Shown here in pieces: positions 33,295 through 45,764 of a DNA stretch of 64,000 nt; within the stretch, counting starts at the first letter, position 1; each line of letters begins with the position of its first letter. The notes beneath the pieces were generated by a model. It was given only the letters and a program-made list of their open reading frames with translations, was not told where the DNA came from and did no database searches. Made by a program: the position numbers and the translations under genes. The stretch comes from Daphnia carinata. Taxonomy: Eukaryota; Arthropoda; Branchiopoda; Diplostraca; Daphniidae. The stretch is from contig NC_081337.1 in NCBI RefSeq assembly GCF_022539665.2, forward strand, positions 1,356,239-1,420,238. Direction: 5' to 3'.

Positions 33295-34800
33295 AGTATT
33301 ACATCTCAGCTTTCGTTAATGGTCTACTAGAATATGCTGTCGGATGTTCATGACCATTTTGTTTCTGTGAAATTACCGCTCCTATCCCATAATCACACGC
33401 GTTTGTGAAAAGTAGAAATTTCTCATTGACATTGGGATAAACTAACACATGAGGCAACCCCAAACAATACGTTTTCGGCTAAAATTTAAATCAGTTAATC
33501 GGTTAACGGTTTAGCTATTGGTCCAAAGTTTTTGATAAATCTTCTATAGCATCCGGCTAATCTCAAAAATGACCTCACTTTATGCACAGAAAACGACGTT
33601 TTAAAATTTAGTATTTTATCGATTTTTCCCGGATCTGGCTTAATTCCTTTAGTCGAAATGACATGCCTTAAATAATTTACCGAGCATATAATAAACTGGC
33701 ATTTTTTAAAGTTTTAATTTTAAATTAGGGTTTCTTAGTAAGTTAAACATTTCACGAATATAATGCAAATGGTCATCAAAAGTATCCGAAAAGTATATGA
33801 CGTCGTCCAAATAAACTAATGCTTAATTTCCGAAAACATCTTTCAGTAGATAATTCATTAGTCGTTGTAATGTGGCAGGTGCATTGCACAAGCCGAATGC
33901 CATACGCTTAAATTCATAGACATTGTTTTCTACGACAATTGCTGGCTCATCTACCTAAATTGCCAATAGCCAGAAGCTAAATCGAGGGTGGTGAAAAATT
34001 TCTTCCCATACAATTTATCTAATGTTTCATCTGTCCTTGGCATAGGAAATAAATCTTTTTTTGTAATACCATTTAATTTTCGATAATCGACGCAAAATTT
34101 GATTTCTGCATTTTTCTTCTCAACCAAAACCAAAGGTCAAGCCCATGGGGAATGTGAACACTGAATTACATCTGTATTCAGCATTTCTTGTACCTTGTCC
34201 TCCAATAATTTCCTTTGATTATTCGTTTCTGTATAGGGACGTTGTCGAATAGGGCTCCATCCCTATGTATCGATTATATGTTTTATAAGGTCCGTGTTGC
34301 CTAATTCTGAGTCTTTTGACGCGAACCAGTCATAAAAATCATTTAATAACTTAGCGAGTTGTGTTTGAAATTCAGGGTCGACTTCCGGAATTACAATAGG
34401 CTCCCGTACTGCATTAGGCTTGTCTTCAACTTTACTTAAAGCAATTTTCCCAATCACTTGGTTAGTAATTTCAATGACTTAGTATTCCTAGGAACTTTGA
34501 CTTGATTTAACGAATGGTTTTCAACCATAATGTTATCCGATATATCTCCCGATAATTTAATCTACGAACTCTTCAATAAAAACGCCGGCCGGCAAATCTT
34601 GTGGTGGGATAAATATGAAAGCTATATTAGGGGAAACAAACGGAAATGAACCTTTCATTTGCGCTGCAACTACTAGCAACGTCACACGAGGTAACTTCGT
34701 TTTTTTTACCGTCGTAATGGTGGGCAGCGACTACATACTGGCTAGTTTCTTGTACTTTCACTAGAATACACTTTCTCTAAGGTCGGTTATCCATTGAAGT
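33295..34800 (-). pseudogene. Gypsy A reverse transcriptase and start of RNase H
   Basis: Right to left on the minus strand: a linker (34263-34457, VIPEVDPEFQTQLAKLLNDF), RT fingers and palm (33951-34133, CVDYRKLNGITKKDLFPMPR, FFTTLDLASGYWQF), the catalytic VYLDDVIYF near 33800, then the RNase H start (TNACDYGIGAVISQ, AYSSRPLTKAEM) ending at the LTR of B. Upstream, about 34560-34640 encodes FIPPQDLPAGVFIEEF, possibly a protease-linker. There are many stops and frame changes. The YLDD site is intact. Confidence 0.85.
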
Positions 34801-35079
34801 TTTTTTTTATTTCTTTACTTCCTTCCCCCCCCCCCCTTTTTTAAATTTTTTTTTAGGTTTAGATCGGTTTGGATAAAGGTAGGTTTGTTAGTTACACAGT
34901 TGAAACAACAGATTACGTTTAACAGTTTCACGATCTGTGATTTCGATTTCAGTTGTCACAACAAGGTTTTATTTTTGGGGTGCAATTAAACATCCGTCAT
35001 TCCAACAGAGTCCTTTGCCTGGGATGATACGTGTGTCGTTATGGACATTGCTGCAAGTTCTATGTGTGATCATTGGAAT

Positions 35080-36593
35080 TTATTCTTCTGAATTTTGGGG
35101 CTTTTTCTTTCTTCTACAGGAATTAACAATGGTAGTAAATGGAATGAATGCGATACAAATACATCCGATTAGTATGGTTATTGCTATTACATATACTGCT
35201 AATATTCCATATTTAAATATGGATATCCAATTTGTCATATCCCAGCAATTTACTTGGGCTTTCTTATCCAAAACTAACCCTGAAAGCGAACTATTGTTAG
35301 ATTGTTGGATTCCGCTGAATAATTCAGTTAAAACATTTAATTGTTCAACGTTAATCGCCTCGTACATCGAGTGATGTTGGGGCAAATAATCGTAGGTTTT
35401 TGGAGGTAATTCTTCAAAGGCTTTTATCAATTATAATTTTACGACATGGATAGATGGCTCCTGGATTTTCCATTCACCGTTTATCCAAGTATATGTTTTG
35501 TCATTTAAATTGACATACTGTCCATTCCAGAAACAATCTTGAAATGGATGTTGTGCCCAACCATCCTTTCCAACAGTGAAATTAGTATAGGATCCGTTTG
35601 AAAAAATGGTTGATAGCCGCATTGTATCTGTACGGCTGTTATCTTAATTTGCAGTTTCACATTTCTGTAAAACTAGGCTTTTACCGTTTCCAGTTATTCT
35701 GCTGTATGTTTCTTGGTTCAACACACGGGCTGCGAGCAGTCCATTTGTTTGCGCTAGAATCATTGCTTGATTCCGCTGTAGCGAGGTAATTTTACAATAC
35801 AACTGGTGAACTTCGTTGGCCAATTGTGATTCGTATCGGGTAGACCGATTACTGGGTAGACAGTTATGTTTGTGCAAATTTGCGTTTTATTACTGGAGAT
35901 AATGAATTCCAACTGGGCTGCATGATCTTCTATTCTACTTTGTTTTTTACTTTTTGTTAGATTTCCCCGACCTTGGAATACCGAATTTATTTCAAAGGTT
36001 GGTTCTTTCGGGTCTGGTGCTTTCCATACTATTGTTAGCTCGTTGTGATTCGAAAATTCTTCCTTACTTGAATCTGCTATTATTCCGAATGGTGACCTGA
36101 CAGGACAGTCATGGCAATCTTTGGACAACTGAATGGTTAGGGTTACGCAGTTCTTCGTCGTATAAGCTTGCGTCGTCATCCAGTAACCCTCTTCCTCAGG
36201 TTCTTGAAGATATCTATATGTCTTTCCGTCCTTCACCACTGGACTGTTAATGCACGTGTTCGCATATTGTGCGGTAGCCCAACATTCGTTAGCACTGACC
36301 TTTAAAATTTGTTTCTTAAAAATAGTGTCGTGGCTTAGTAGAAAATTGGTGGACATTTGTTTAGTTGATAACCACTGGGTACAGGCATACCCTTCCCACG
36401 TTATAGGCTCTTTGTTTTTTGTTAAAAGTCGGTAAATAACTTTACTTGGTTCAGGATGTGAACAGTAATCAGGGTCTTCTAAATCTAAGATACCTTTAAA
36501 TACGGGTTGTGAGCAGTTGCAGGTGTTGATGGTTAGTAATTGGGCTAGTCTTACGGCTATAACGAAGACGAGGCTTCCGATTACGTTTCTGAT
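35080..36593 (-). pseudogene. Env of C
   Basis: Minus-strand ORFs 35760-36356, 35644-35877, 35431-35622 and 35080-35430 (with a stretch up to 36593 in frame) encode an Env related to those of B and D: a hydrophobic leader (IGSLVFVIAVRLAQLL), CNCSQP, GYACTQWL, ECWATAQY, RSPFGI, ILAQTNGLLAA, VGKDGWAQHPFQDCFW and a transmembrane helix (YGILAVYVIAITILIGCICI) before a basic tail. At the place of the usual start, right after a CTGCAG splice-site-like sequence, there is ATC where B has ATG. Frameshifts near 35760, 35630 and 35430 break it. It lacks B's lectin-like and mucin-like insert. Confidence 0.78.
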
Positions 36594-36849
36594 CTGCAGT
36601 TACATTTCTGTTACTAATCTTTGTGGCTATTTAACAGTTTGTCTTAACGATCTCCTAACGTGTATTTCGACATTAGTCTGTCTTTTACGTCTTACTCTAG
36701 GTTGTCTGATCTGTACATTTTCACTTTCTGTAGGTAACTGTGTCGCTACATGTCGGTTACAATCTTCTTCGTCTGTAGTTTGCCCTGTGGGCGATGCCCT
36801 TGTTTCCCATTCAGTTTGGGTTCTCCGTTCCCTTTCTTCGCTGGCTTCT

Positions 36850-38760
36850 TCACCTTCCTTTCTTGTTTCCCAGTCTTGACTTTCTATCTTTTTTTTCTGT
36901 TGCTCCTGCCCTGGGGCTACATTCGTTCTCTGCTTCTTCTCTGTCTTCCTTATTGCTGTTGTTTTCTTCTACTCCTTGTGCTTCTTTTTCTGCGTCCTTC
37001 TTACTTTTCCATTTCCTTAGGCGATTTACGTGTACAACCATTGTATGATTCTCTGTTGTTTTTCTTATTAAATAATTCCGGTCGGATAATTTATCTACGA
37101 TAATAAAAGGTCCATCCCAACGCATATAAAACTTTCCCGTTTGTGGCTTCATTTCCTTTAATAAAACTAAATCTCCTGGCTCGAACGAGCATTCTTTCAA
37201 TGGGCGATCGTAATTGTATTTCTCTCGTGACTGCGCAATGATTAATTTGCTTTTAGCTAGCTCTAATGCTTCATGCCATTGTTTTGGATAGATGTTATTA
37301 TTATCCTCTACAAGCCGATTCCTCATCGGAGGTCTCAGGTCCGTTGGTTCTAAGGCATCTCTGCCTTTTAGGAGATAGAAGGGGGTTTCACCGGTGCTGG
37401 AGTGAGGCGTCCGGTTATAGGCCGCGACTACATAGTCTAAGTGCTCATCCCACAGGGATGGGTTATGAGCGACATGGGCGGTTAACATATCTCCTAGGGT
37501 CCGATTAAATCGTTCTACAGCACCATTCGTTTGCGGGTGATAGGCTGTTGTTCTCAACTGTTTTACTCCTAATTGCTTACATAATTCTGAAATTGCTAGT
37601 GATTGGAAATTAGAACCTCTATCCGTTAGATTTGAGAGGGTAACCCTTCATTATTAACAATGTGCTTGATAAATTTCCGGATGATCATCTGAGCAGAGAT
37701 TTCCTTTAGTGCGAGAGCTATTATATATCTAGTCGTATACTCCATTATTACTAGAATATATTTGTTTCCTTTTTTACTTTCTGGTCCTGGGCCTACGATA
37801 TCCATGGCCAGTCGCTGCCAGACATGGTCTACTACAGGGATTGGTTGGAGTGCGGCTTTGCATGAACCTGAAACTTTTCTCTTCGCACAGGTTAAACAGT
37901 TGAGTACATGTGTTTTGATATCATTAGCCATCTTTGGCCCAAAATATTTACTACTGATATTAGTGGTTGTTTTGGCTATTCCTAAGTGACCTGCCACTTT
38001 GTGGTCATGATGGAGTTCCATAATCTGTATTCGTAGCGTCGTCGGTACTACGATTCTTCCTCTAGCGGTTGTCAAAATTCCGCTAGATAAGTGTTGAAAT
38101 TCATCTTCTGCGTCATAGGGTTTTGTTTCTAAATTCCTTGCTACTTCTTTGCAAAAAGTATCTTTCTGTTGCCAGTCTTCCGCCACAATTTTTTGTGACA
38201 CCACGACATTCACGGGTATTCTACTTAGTGCGTCTGAGTTTTGATGTAGTTTTCCGGGTCTATATTGGATTTCCATTTCAAATTGTTGTAAAAATGGAAA
38301 CCATCTAGCCAATCTTCCTGTCGGCTCCCTTATATTTTGGATGTATTGCAGAGGCCTATGGTCGGTCACTATCACTAAGTTAGTGCCGTATAGGTAGTGA
38401 AAAAACACTTTTAACGAATGGATTATTGCGTATGCTTCTTTCCCTGTAGTACACCATTTTAGTTGGACATCTGTTAGATGTTTGGAGGTGTAGGCAATGG
38501 GATATTCTAGAGACTTATTCCAATCTTCTGTCGGTCCTTCGACTGTTCTCGAGTCAGTAACTGACTCCTCATCGGGCCCTGGGTTGGCGTTTGGATGGGA
38601 CATTTGAGAAAGGATTCCGCCTTCTCCATACCCACACGCATCCGTGTGTAGGATGAAAGGGCGCGCGAAATCCGGATACGCGAGGGTAAAAGCGGAACAT
38701 AGACATTCCTTTATGCCTTCGAAAGCGCTTATTTCCTCCTGCCCCCATTGCCATGGTACT
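36850..38760 (-). pseudogene. RNase H and integrase of C
   Basis: ORF 37626-38603 holds RNase H (IAYTSKHLTDVQLKW, VIVTDHRPLQYI, LSRIPV, with an insert of about 35 residues near its start), then the integrase zinc-binding region (HHDHKVAGHLGIAKT...CLTCAKRK) and the start of the core (MDIVGPGPE). ORF 36850-37557 continues with TAYHPQTNGAVERFNRTL and the GPF module (MRWDGPFIIVDKL, VHVNRLRKW) plus a charged tail. A frameshift at about 37626 is the main lesion. It is one of the better-kept pol genes of the window. Confidence 0.9.
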
Positions 38761-38909
38761 GTGCTCCTCGTGACCCGCGTCAGTACATGGACTTTGTCGG
38801 CGAACTGATCTATGAAACGTCTATAGTAATTCGCGAGGCCTAAGAAACCTCACCTGATCCGGATTTTTGGGTGCCGGATGCTTTTTCACCGCTTTTATTT
38901 TGTTGGGAT

Positions 38910-39740
38910 CTACCATGCCCCTTTTTCCGAGACTATGTGTCTAAGATATTCGACCGCATTGGCCGCGAATTTACACTTCTGTATCTTGACTTTGAGGCCG
39001 TTCGCCTGAAGAAACGTTAAGGCTAGATGTTGCACGTGTTCGACTATACTTTTACTGTATACAATAATATCGTTTATGTATACCATTACGCACTTGCCAA
39101 TCAAGGTTTTAAGGACGATTTCCATTGTCCTTTGAAACGTGCTTGGCGCATTGCATAGTCCGAACGGCATCCTAGTGTACTCGAAATGTCCCGCCTCTGC
39201 CGTGAATGCGGTTTTGTAAATATCCTCCTCGGCTATCTCAATTTTCCAGTATCCACTGAACAAATCGAGGATTGAAAACAATTTGACTCCGTGCAAAAGA
39301 TTCAATGTATCTTCTGTTCCTGGTAGAGGATAATGGTCCTTTACAGTGACTGCGTTTAAGTCCCTGTATTCTACACAAAATCAAAATTCCCCCGATTTCT
39401 TTTTTACCATCACTATGTATGCCCTGAAAGCGCTATGACTTTCTCTAATCATGTTGTACTTTAACATCTCTTCTATCTGCTGTCGTGCTATTGGTTTAAT
39501 AGCTTCTGGCATCCTATATGCTCCTCTCCATCTCGGGTTTCCTGTCGTTATTATCCTATGTTTGAGGACCTTAGTGCATTCTAACTCTATTAGCTGAGAC
39601 GTGAAAACCAATTTGTGATTATTTAAGGCTTGTTCCATTTCTAGTCTATCCGTTCCTTTTAGGTGCGACAGTTCAAAGGTTACAGTTGAACTCTCTTTAA
39701 TGTTATACATAGGAATTTTTATTTTTCTAAGACTAATCAC
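38910..39740 (-). pseudogene. Reverse transcriptase of C
   Basis: 39381-39740 (ALNNHKLVF, RGAYRMPEAIKPIARQQI) and 38910-39305 (FSILDLFSGYWKIEI, FEYTRMPFGLCNAPSTFQR, VYINDIIVYS) cover fingers and palm of a Gypsy-type enzyme. The active site reads Y-I-N-D in place of Y-x-D-D, so one metal-binding Asp is lost. An in-frame TGA near 39384 separates the two parts. Confidence 0.88.
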
Positions 39741-39818
39741 GGATTCTACTCCATTTAATAATAATGTTAGTGTTTTATTATCTATATCTGTTTTTGTTTT
39801 GTATTTTTTGAAAAAATC

Positions 39819-40202
39819 TCATCCCAAGATACAACCTTGCTGTGTTTCACGTAACACAAAGAAGTCGTGTTCTAAGCTACAATTCGGTGTTAGCTTGATT
39901 CTTAGTTTGAAACATCCTAATGGGTACATTATGTTTCCTGATGCCGATACAAATGACTGGTTAGTTTTGGTATCTAATTCGGTTAGGATCGCCTTATGGG
40001 GTAATACGGCGAATCTTTCTGATGAAATTATACTAGCTGCTGCTCCTGTGTCTATTAAGGCTTGCGCTTTCTGATTGCTAAATTCTACAGGTATTCTAAT
40101 TAATCTACATGGTTGTTCTTTCTTTCCTATTCCGTTTTTGGTTGTAATCTTTTCGGATTTTTGGTCCGACAGTCTTTCGCTATATGCCCTGTGTTGAGGC
40201 AT
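39819..40202 (-). pseudogene. Retropepsin of C and Gag zinc knuckle
   Basis: The ORF encodes an aspartic protease with ALIDTGAAASIISSERF (the D-T-G triad) and a C-terminal hydrophobic-Leu-Gly (GCILG). At its front, in a neighbouring frame near 40150-40205, a Cys-x2-Cys-x4-His-x4-Cys knuckle (CHRCLNTGHIAKDC) marks the end of Gag. Retropepsin would mature Gag and Pol. Confidence 0.85.
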
Positions 40203-40209
40203 CTATGGC

Positions 40210-42900
40210 AAGTAATAGGGTTTTCCTTGTTAATACCTCCTACTCTCTGCTTCCTTTTGAGATCCGCTGAGGGATGGGGGCTCTTAGATCTTGGGCGTTC
40301 GCCGTAACGTCTTGTTCAAGAGTCGTTTCTATCTCTATCCTGGTATCTTCTGCCTTGGTATCTTCCTCGACTGTAGGATCTATCTAGTGACTCAGAGCGG
40401 TTTCTGTCGAAGATCTGTGTCGGTCGTCCGAGTGATCTCGACGGTCTATATTATACGAGTTATCCCTTGACTGTTGTCTATCTTCCCACGTTACGGTATT
40501 GTATCTGGACGAAGTCCTACCTCGTCGATAGGTGTCGATATTGTTCAACGACCGTTCTTTTCCTGCTTTCGGTGTCGTACCTCATAGATCTAATTTTCTT
40601 AGATTGTTTTTTAGTTCTTCGAGTTCCAATTTTGTTTGGGTTAATTCTGCTTCTACGTCTCTAGGCAGTTTCTGTGTTTCTAGCATGAATACTGGTTTGA
40701 GTTCTAGCGCCTGTGTGTTATAAGCAATTTCTTCCGCTTTGAGGGCTGCTTGCTTCAAATTTGCCAGTTTGGGGTGTTGGGATATTTGTTGTGGAATGGT
40801 ATAGTTTTGATGGGTGGAAGTAGTCCATCTAGTAGCATTTTAATTAGGGCATCATCTTTAAGAGCTGTCAATAACTTGCTCCTCATCCCCTTCCTTATAA
40901 ATTGCGTTATATGCTTGCGTGGTTTTATCTATGTGCCACTGTAATGCTCTGGCCTTTAAACGGGTGGCTAGGATTTTTTTGTGGCTTCTCTCGGCCATTC
41001 GTGTATCGTTGCTATCGCCTTTGTATCTCGTAACCATACCCCTATCGGTTGGTCGTTTACATTTCCACTATAGATTGGTATATTCTGAGTTTCGTCCCTA
41101 CGACTAATGGCTGCTGCTAGCGCCCTGATATCGTCGTTAGCCGTCATTCTCGGCGTTGCCTGGTCTCTGTCGGTTTCGTCGATTACTGGCTCTCCCTGCT
41201 CTCTTAGTGCCTGGCTGTTTCTAATCAACGTTTCTTTGTTTTCCTTTAGCTGACTGTTTTCGGTATCTAGGTTAGCTGCTCTTTCGGCTGTTTGCCGTTC
41301 TAACTGGAGTACTTGTCCTAGTGCTGTTATTTCGCTTTCTAGTGACACAATTTTCCGATTCTGTAAGGCTAAGTTATGTGGTGCTACTTCTAATTCGTTT
41401 GTGCTTGCGGCGACCGCAATATTTTGCTGTAGTATCCTTAGCTTGTCCTCCAAAGACTGGTTACTAGTCTGTAGAAATGATATTTCTTCTGTTTGTCTGG
41501 TTTGATTTTGCCGTAGGGCTGTTTCTTTAATTTGACTTATGTTCAGGTTGTGTTTAAGTTGATTATTTTCTGATTGCAATTTAGCAAACTTGCTTGTTTG
41601 GTCTAATTGTTCCTGCTTAGAATTAGAATTCCTTAATTCTAATTCTGCCTGCTTTACTTTAATAGTATCGTTCAGATGCGATATTTCCTGGTTTTTATTT
41701 TGTATATTTATAATTAGCTTTTTATATTTCAATTGTGAGGTGTGAATTTCTTTTACCTGGTCTATACTTTTCGTCTCAAGAGCTTTGTAACTTAGCTGTG
41801 TTTTCTCTAGTTCAGTTTGGGTGATGCTATATTTGTTTAATAAAGTGGTTCCTTCCTCGAGGAGTTGAGCTTTCCTTTTAGTTGTTTTAGTTTCTCTATT
41901 TCTTGTTGAAGTTTAGATTTGTCTTTAATTGATTTGGCTTTAACTGATGTATACTCTGTTTCTACCTTGCGTACAGTTGTTTGTAAGATTTGGACGTCCT
42001 GGGTCTTTTTTACTAATGTGGATACAGCAGCGGTCCACAAAGTGGGACATGCTGTGCAAGGGCACACCCTTCCCACTTTGCGGGTTTGTTCCACTTTGCG
42101 GGTCCCCATATTAATACATGGATGAGGTTAAGCAACCCGGCTAGGCTCAGCGAGGACTATCAGAATTACGCTTCGCCAAACAAATGAGTTGCTGAACCAA
42201 TTCAATAGATTTTAGGTTTTTAAAACTATCACTTCCCTTATTTTTTTTTTTTGCATGCTTTTTGACATTTTTCAAAACACTAGGAATGAGAGAACAAGTG
42301 ACTAGGTACAAAGACTAAAGCAAACTGACTAAATTCGTAAAATAGGGATATTTTCGACAAAATATTTCATCTGTTTCTAAAAACATTTTAAAACTAGAAA
42401 TTGTTATAGTTGTAGAGCTATCTAAACAAGCCCCGGCGGCAGAAACATCAGAATTGTTTAAAAAAATGCTTAGTTTCAAACCTACCGCGCTTTGGTGGAT
42501 TACTCAGACCCTGAGGGTTCATTTCTGTGCAAGCACCGCCCCTTCCCACTTTGCAGGAATTCCCACTTTCCAGGCCTCCCACTTTGTGGACCGCTACTGT
42601 ATTAGGTTAGTTTTTTTCTTCGTGCGTCTGCTCTAACTGGTGGGTTAAGCTGCTTGCTTGATATTCGATTGCCTGTTGCTGGATTGTAGCTGTCTGCATT
42701 AAAGCCAAGCCTTGGTTTTCAAGTTCTTGTATTTTTGCTTCAACTGCGATTAGTTTTCTGAGATTAATTTGTATTATAAATCCTTATCTTTCAGACGCGT
42801 CTTTAGTTGTTTAGTTGTTGTCTTATCTTTAGCTGCTTCTTATTCCAATTTATACTGATTTATCGTCTGATTGATCCCTATTAATGCAGATTTGAGGAAA
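40210..42900 (-). pseudogene. Gag of C (capsid and coiled coil), interrupted by MITE
   Basis: ORF 40968-41732 is a long coiled coil (many Gln/Asn/Leu heptads) ending in a capsid start (IPIYSGNVNDQPIGVWLRDTK). Decayed capsid follows in other frames down to 40210. Upstream, 41837-42024 and about 42602-42890 encode further coiled coil, separated by the MITE at 42025-42599. The architecture matches Gag of B. Confidence 0.65.
42025..42599. mobile_element. 575-bp nonautonomous TIR element (MITE), TA duplication
   Basis: The ends are CAGCAGCGGTCCACAAAG (left) and, as reverse complement, CAGTAGCGGTCCACAAAG (right); identity goes on through GTGGGA. TA flanks both ends (42023-42024, 42600-42601). Subterminal CCCACTTTGC motifs recur in both halves. 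There is no transposase ORF. TA target and CAGTAG-type ends suggest the Tc1/mariner/pogo group. Confidence 0.88.
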
Positions 42901-42960
42901 TCTCTTTATTCTATTAGCTTGTTTTTCTTCCTGCTGGGTAGGTTTTCTCTTGAATGCTAT

Positions 42961-44835
42961 TTCGTTAATTGTTTCTCTTCTTCACTCTCTCTCGGACTGC
43001 CTTCAGCACTTTCGGAGCGCTTGAAAGGAACTATACGTACTTTCGCTATCTCGCAATATGACGCCTTTTCACTCCATTATAACTTTTTTTAATTATTATT
43101 CATAATATTTTTGCAGGATTATATGCTTTAGCTATTGCTTTTTAGAGCTCATTTAATAGAAAAGTAATTTTGTTTACACAGTATTTGAATTTTCCCGTTT
43201 TACATTTTCTTATTGGTGTTTTCAGGCCTAAAATCACCCGCCTTTTACTAATGCCACTATTCAATTTTTTTTTCTTCGTGCCTCAATGTGGATTCTTGGG
43301 AGGGCGCATAAGTACCTCTTAATACACAGATAACTAAGAAAATTATTACATAAAAATAATTTAATAATAAAACACTGTTTGCGCTTGCGCAAAATATTGT
43401 TTTTTACGATGTATATGGCAACGTTGTACTACAAGCAGACGACTGTTGTAAGCTCGAAGTGTCAACATCCTACTATTCTATGAATCGTTGAAGTTGCTTA
43501 TTGAAAGCGGTGTTCGTTTGACAGGCAAGTGGCTAGTTTCAGTCAAATTAAAAATTTTCTATTTCCTAGGTTTGGCAGTTTTGGCACATTTTAAATTCAT
43601 GTTGGAATTAGCACCACAGAAGAAAAAAATTACTTGGAAGGAAAGGTATGAAAAGTGTAGACAAAATTTTATTAATTGCAGTTGGAAATTTGACATAGAA
43701 TACTAATAGGAAATGCTTCTTAGGTGCTTACTTTCAAGGAGAATCATGAAATTACAGCATCACTTATCATGAACCATTTGGGAACCAGCTTGTGAGCTGC
43801 CTTTTAACTATCATCCTTCTGGTAATCTAGATGTTCACAGATTCTTTGTTCGTGAAATTTATGTAATCATTATTCTTATCGTTCAGATGAAATAAAAAAG
43901 CAATTCAGCTGTTTGAGTTACATCAAGACATTCATCTCAAGATGGAAGTACTGAGGTTTAACGGAATTCAATTTACAGCAGCACGCCATCCAATTCTATT
44001 GTTGAGGTGAAAACCAACTACGCACCCAGTTATGAATGGTAAGGTATGTGTAATTGAATCTGAATTATTTTCATTTTCATGGTATAAAAGTTTTTCGTTC
44101 TTCCATTAATTTTTTTTTGTAGGTGTTTAAAAAATGCCATACGTTACGCGATAGAAATTTCATCGCGTACAACTCCAACTCGAAAGATGTACCACATTAC
44201 TTCTTGACGCTCAATAACGAAATAAAATGAATTTTTTTTTAAATTTCGCATTCTGTTCAGACAGATTCATGTATTGTCAGGGACATTTTTGGAATTATCT
44301 AGTTTATGATATTAAAAAAACAACAATTACAAGTAACCATCACCACAATCATAATGAAGTCTCAGTCAAGTTAAGTTGTCTCATCTGAAGCAAAATCAAT
44401 TAGTGTAAGGCCTATGATTTCCATCGGATTTCGGCTACGTGGCGTGGAGTCCGTGCTTGTATTCAATTGTATTGCGTCTAAATCGCAATCAATTATCAAA
44501 TTGGATTCAATAGGATTTTAAAATCTTAATTTATTTTGCCTTCGTGGCTCACCAAACCGTTATCCTTGAGGTTGGGATCAAGCTTTGGGTTTCCATCTTA
44601 GAATGGATAGAAACATTTGTGAGTCAATGGTAATTACCGATTGTTTCTAGATGTTGGGCAAGGGCATCATTAGACAATTTGTAAACAATATGCTAAAATT
44701 TCACAGAATTGTATACCAATCCACACAACTGATCCGTAGGACGAGCACGTCTTTCCCAATCCAAAGAAATAAAAGCTGGTGTATAGCCCATCACCTCAAT
44801 CAGATTCGAGCTACTGTGTGGTCTTATTCTTTTAG
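42961..44835. other. No gene seen
   Basis: AT-rich sequence between elements C and D. The longest ORF (43488-43706) has no recognised motif. A TTTGCGCTTGCGCAAA palindrome lies near 43379. The segment 44836-44839 (ATAT) is the target duplication of D. Confidence 0.5.
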
Positions 44836-44839
44836 ATAT

Positions 44840-45688
44840 TGCAATAATCAAGACCCAGTCACGTCTGACGCAACTGGGGGATTATAGCAAACACACAATA
44901 CTGAAACGGTCAGGTTAATTTCTTAATTTAATATTCTGGCCAGCATTTGGTGCGTGGTCCATAATTAGGTTTGTTAGGATCCGTCAGCCAGTTACGTCAG
45001 CTGCACGGATATGAAAACAACAATGGTAGAAAGTTAAGAAGGATGGGGGTGTGAGGATACTTACATGAGGGCCATTCCTCTAGCGGGGATGTTGCGACGC
45101 GGCGTCGGGAAGGGCGTAGAGCGGCGTCGGGAAGAACGGCGGCGGTGTCGGGAAGCACGGAGGGCGGCATCGGGAAGAGTGGGAGCAGCGTCTCGGCCAG
45201 ACACTCGTAGCGGTAGATTAAGGAACACGGTGGATGGGTGTTGGGTCACAGTGTATTCACTCTCAAGGTCAAGATTACACGACACTCGCACAAGGTATCT
45301 AATACACTCTAACACAAGGTAGGTTACTCCGACACACTCGAACGTGGCTAAAATGCTGCTACGCTACTATACGACTACACGAATGGCAGGGTGGAAAGAC
45401 ACTAAAAAAAGGCACAGCTCAGGCGTGGGTTTTATACCACACTTTGGCTTGGTGATGCTAAAGTTAGCGTGAGGACGCTAAAGTTAGCGTGGGGTAATAA
45501 AACAGAAAAGAGTGTCAAGAGGGGAAGCGAGGTCAACTGCTAAGGTTGGTGTCGTTGACACCTCGGTCAAACGGAAAAAGGTAATAAAAGGGAAATTCGA
45601 GTTAAAGGAGATCAACGAGGGTGAGAAAAATAACATGAACAATATGCGAAATACTTAACTAACTTATTTTTAACTTTAAGTCCTTACA
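44840..45688 (-). repeat. 3' LTR of D
   Basis: An 849-bp copy of the 53081-53907 repeat, with a GC-rich insert or expansion near 45090-45160 (GGCGTCGGGAAG-like units). On the minus strand it is preceded by the purine tract AGGAGAGGAGTCA (45689-45703). Confidence 0.92.
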
Positions 45689-45764
45689 TGACTCCTCTCC
45701 TAGGAAGATTGCGTCCCGCAATCGATTCCGCCCGCCAGTCACTAGTCACCTACGGTCGGTTTCC

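Larger units (their letters stand above)
34830..42960 (-). mobile_element. Env-bearing Gypsy-type element C (no LTRs found)
   Basis: On the minus strand a coiled-coil gag with zinc knuckle, protease, reverse transcriptase, RNase H, integrase and env follow in order from 42900 to 35080. Just left of env a pure purine tract (A6 G12 AAGGAAG on the minus strand, near 34826-34850) may be the polypurine tract. I found no direct repeats at either side, so the LTRs are lost, diverged or truncated, and the borders are approximate. A MITE sits in gag at 42025-42599. Confidence 0.8.

Noticed and set aside
43488-43706. Lys-rich 72-codon ORF as a host exon
   Set aside because: No recognisable domain and no convincing splice partners.
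45065-45322. Arg-rich ORFs on both strands in the D LTR
   Set aside because: They lie in the GC-rich LTR block and occur in both LTR copies; no sign of coding.
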